The notes under the pieces: model-generated | What the model was told of the DNA's origin: nothing | Database searches by the model: none | The model's input: the letters and a program-made list of their open reading frames with translations, nothing else | Origin: Parapedobacter indicus | GTDB lineage: Bacteria > Bacteroidota > Bacteroidia > Sphingobacteriales > Sphingobacteriaceae | Reading direction: 5' to 3' | NCBI RefSeq assembly: GCF_900113765.1 | Contig: NZ_FOQO01000006.1 | Coordinates: 248,001-312,000, forward strand | Length of the DNA: 64,000 nucleotides | Program-made: the position numbers and the translations under genes | In this document: positions 63,404-64,000 of the stretch, in pieces | Numbering within the stretch: the first letter of the stretch is position 1 | Layout: each line of letters starts with the position of its first letter

Positions 63404-64000
63404 ATGGAGAAAAAAATTCTTTTGAATGAACGGGACATGCCTACACAATGGTACAACATTGTAGCCGACATGCCCAATAAGCCCTTGCCACCGTTGCATC
63501 CTGCTACTAAACGGCCTGTTGGTCCCGACGATCTCGTGCCGCTCTTTCCCATGGCACTGATCCAGCAAGAAGTTTCGGCCGAGCGTTACATTGACATCCC
63601 CGAAGAAGTACAGCAAGCTTACCGCATCTGGCGCCCCACGCCGTTGATGCGCGCAACCAACCTGGAAAAGGCACTGGGCACAGACTGCAAAATCTACTAC
63701 AAGTACGAGGGCACCAGCCCCAGTGGCTCACACAAGCCTAATACGGCCATCCCCCAGGCGTACTACAACAAGCAGGCGGGCGTGAAACGTATCATCACCG
63801 AAACCGGTGCCGGCCAATGGGGTACTGCCTTGAGCTTTGCCTGCAGCCAATTCGGCATCGACTGCGAAGTGTATATGGTCCGGATCAGTTTCGACCAGAA
63901 ACCTTACCGAAAAATCCTGATGAACACGTTTGGGGCAAAGGTCCATGCTTCACCTACGAACCATACACAGGCCGGACGGAATGCGCTCGCCGCCAATCCC
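63404..64000 (+). CDS. TrpB-like tryptophan synthase beta chain (TrpB2 type), truncated by window end
   Basis: The frame is open from the ATG at 63404 to the last base, 199 codons. It translates to the N-terminus of a PLP enzyme of the TrpB2 group, which has a longer N-terminal section than standard TrpB: RPTPLMRATNLEK, then the PLP lysine K111 in SGSHKPN, then TETGAGQWGTALSFA. TrpB2 enzymes join indole and serine to make tryptophan, often without a TrpA partner. No stop is seen; the remainder lies beyond the window. Confidence 0.9.
   Translation, partial: MEKKILLNERDMPTQWYNIVADMPNKPLPPLHPATKRPVGPDDLVPLFPMALIQQEVSAERYIDIPEEVQQAYRIWRPTPLMRATNLEKALGTDCKIYYKYEGTSPSGSHKPNTAIPQAYYNKQAGVKRIITETGAGQWGTALSFACSQFGIDCEVYMVRISFDQKPYRKILMNTFGAKVHASPTNHTQAGRNALAANP

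Overview
The window reads as chromosomal DNA of a Bacteroidota bacterium, most likely a Sphingobacteriaceae-type soil or water organism (Parapedobacter/Sphingobacterium-like; genus is inference). The evidence is two SusC/SusD pairs, a FecR/ECF-sigma regulator pair, lipoproteins with Bacteroidota signal peptides, DUF4270, and repeated matches to the Bacteroidota promoter element TAnnTTTG. Coding density is high. I see no rRNA, tRNA, CRISPR array, phage or insertion sequence.

Layout. 1-5.1 kb: PepSY membrane protein with a small partner, a kdgK-eda pair for 2-keto-3-deoxygluconate breakdown, and a DUF4395 / trans-sulfuration enzyme pair. 5.1-10.3 kb: an Rrf2 regulator with three cysteines followed by a tightly packed run: a CcoN-like haem-copper oxidase with a long N-terminal extension, a CcoO-cytochrome c fusion, two small membrane proteins, a group III truncated haemoglobin and a hemerythrin. 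I read this as a nitric-oxide/low-oxygen respiratory module with unusual subunit architecture; it is the most interesting part of the window. 10.3-14.3 kb: a ParE-type toxin-antitoxin pair and mfd. 14.3-19.7 kb: a DUF4270 / kelch / outer-membrane-barrel operon divergent from a two-component system. 19.7-24.1 kb: a TPR-histidine kinase, an ECF41-type sigma factor with its carboxymuconolactone-decarboxylase partner, and an AraC regulator.

24.3-53.4 kb is a carbohydrate region. First comes galM / sugar MFS / DUF5107-TPR / GH97, read rightwards. Leftwards runs GH36 alpha-galactosidase / GntR regulator / Na+-sugar symporter. A SusC-SusD-GH95 locus starts divergently from GH36, with a perfect (TATAG)5 repeat at its predicted transcription start. 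Two small lipoproteins follow, then a second polysaccharide locus (SusC with STN domain, SusD, sulfatase) controlled by FecR and an ECF sigma factor. Together these genes would bind glycans at the cell surface, remove terminal alpha-galactose, alpha-fucose (or alpha-L-galactose) and sulfate, and import the sugars. No backbone-cleaving enzyme is present here, so that step must be encoded elsewhere.

54-64 kb: a nucleotide-sugar operon (UDP-glucuronate decarboxylase, galE, an unknown helical protein, rmlB) divergent from Kdo transferase waaA, then hemW, a PQQ dehydrogenase with an inserted cytochrome c domain, a Tat-exported TIM-barrel protein, and a TrpB-like gene cut by the window end.

Several annotated starts lie inside longer open frames. 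I moved them downstream where a signal peptide, family start or promoter element supported it. Family names and residue roles come from recognition by eye; no alignment or database search was run.
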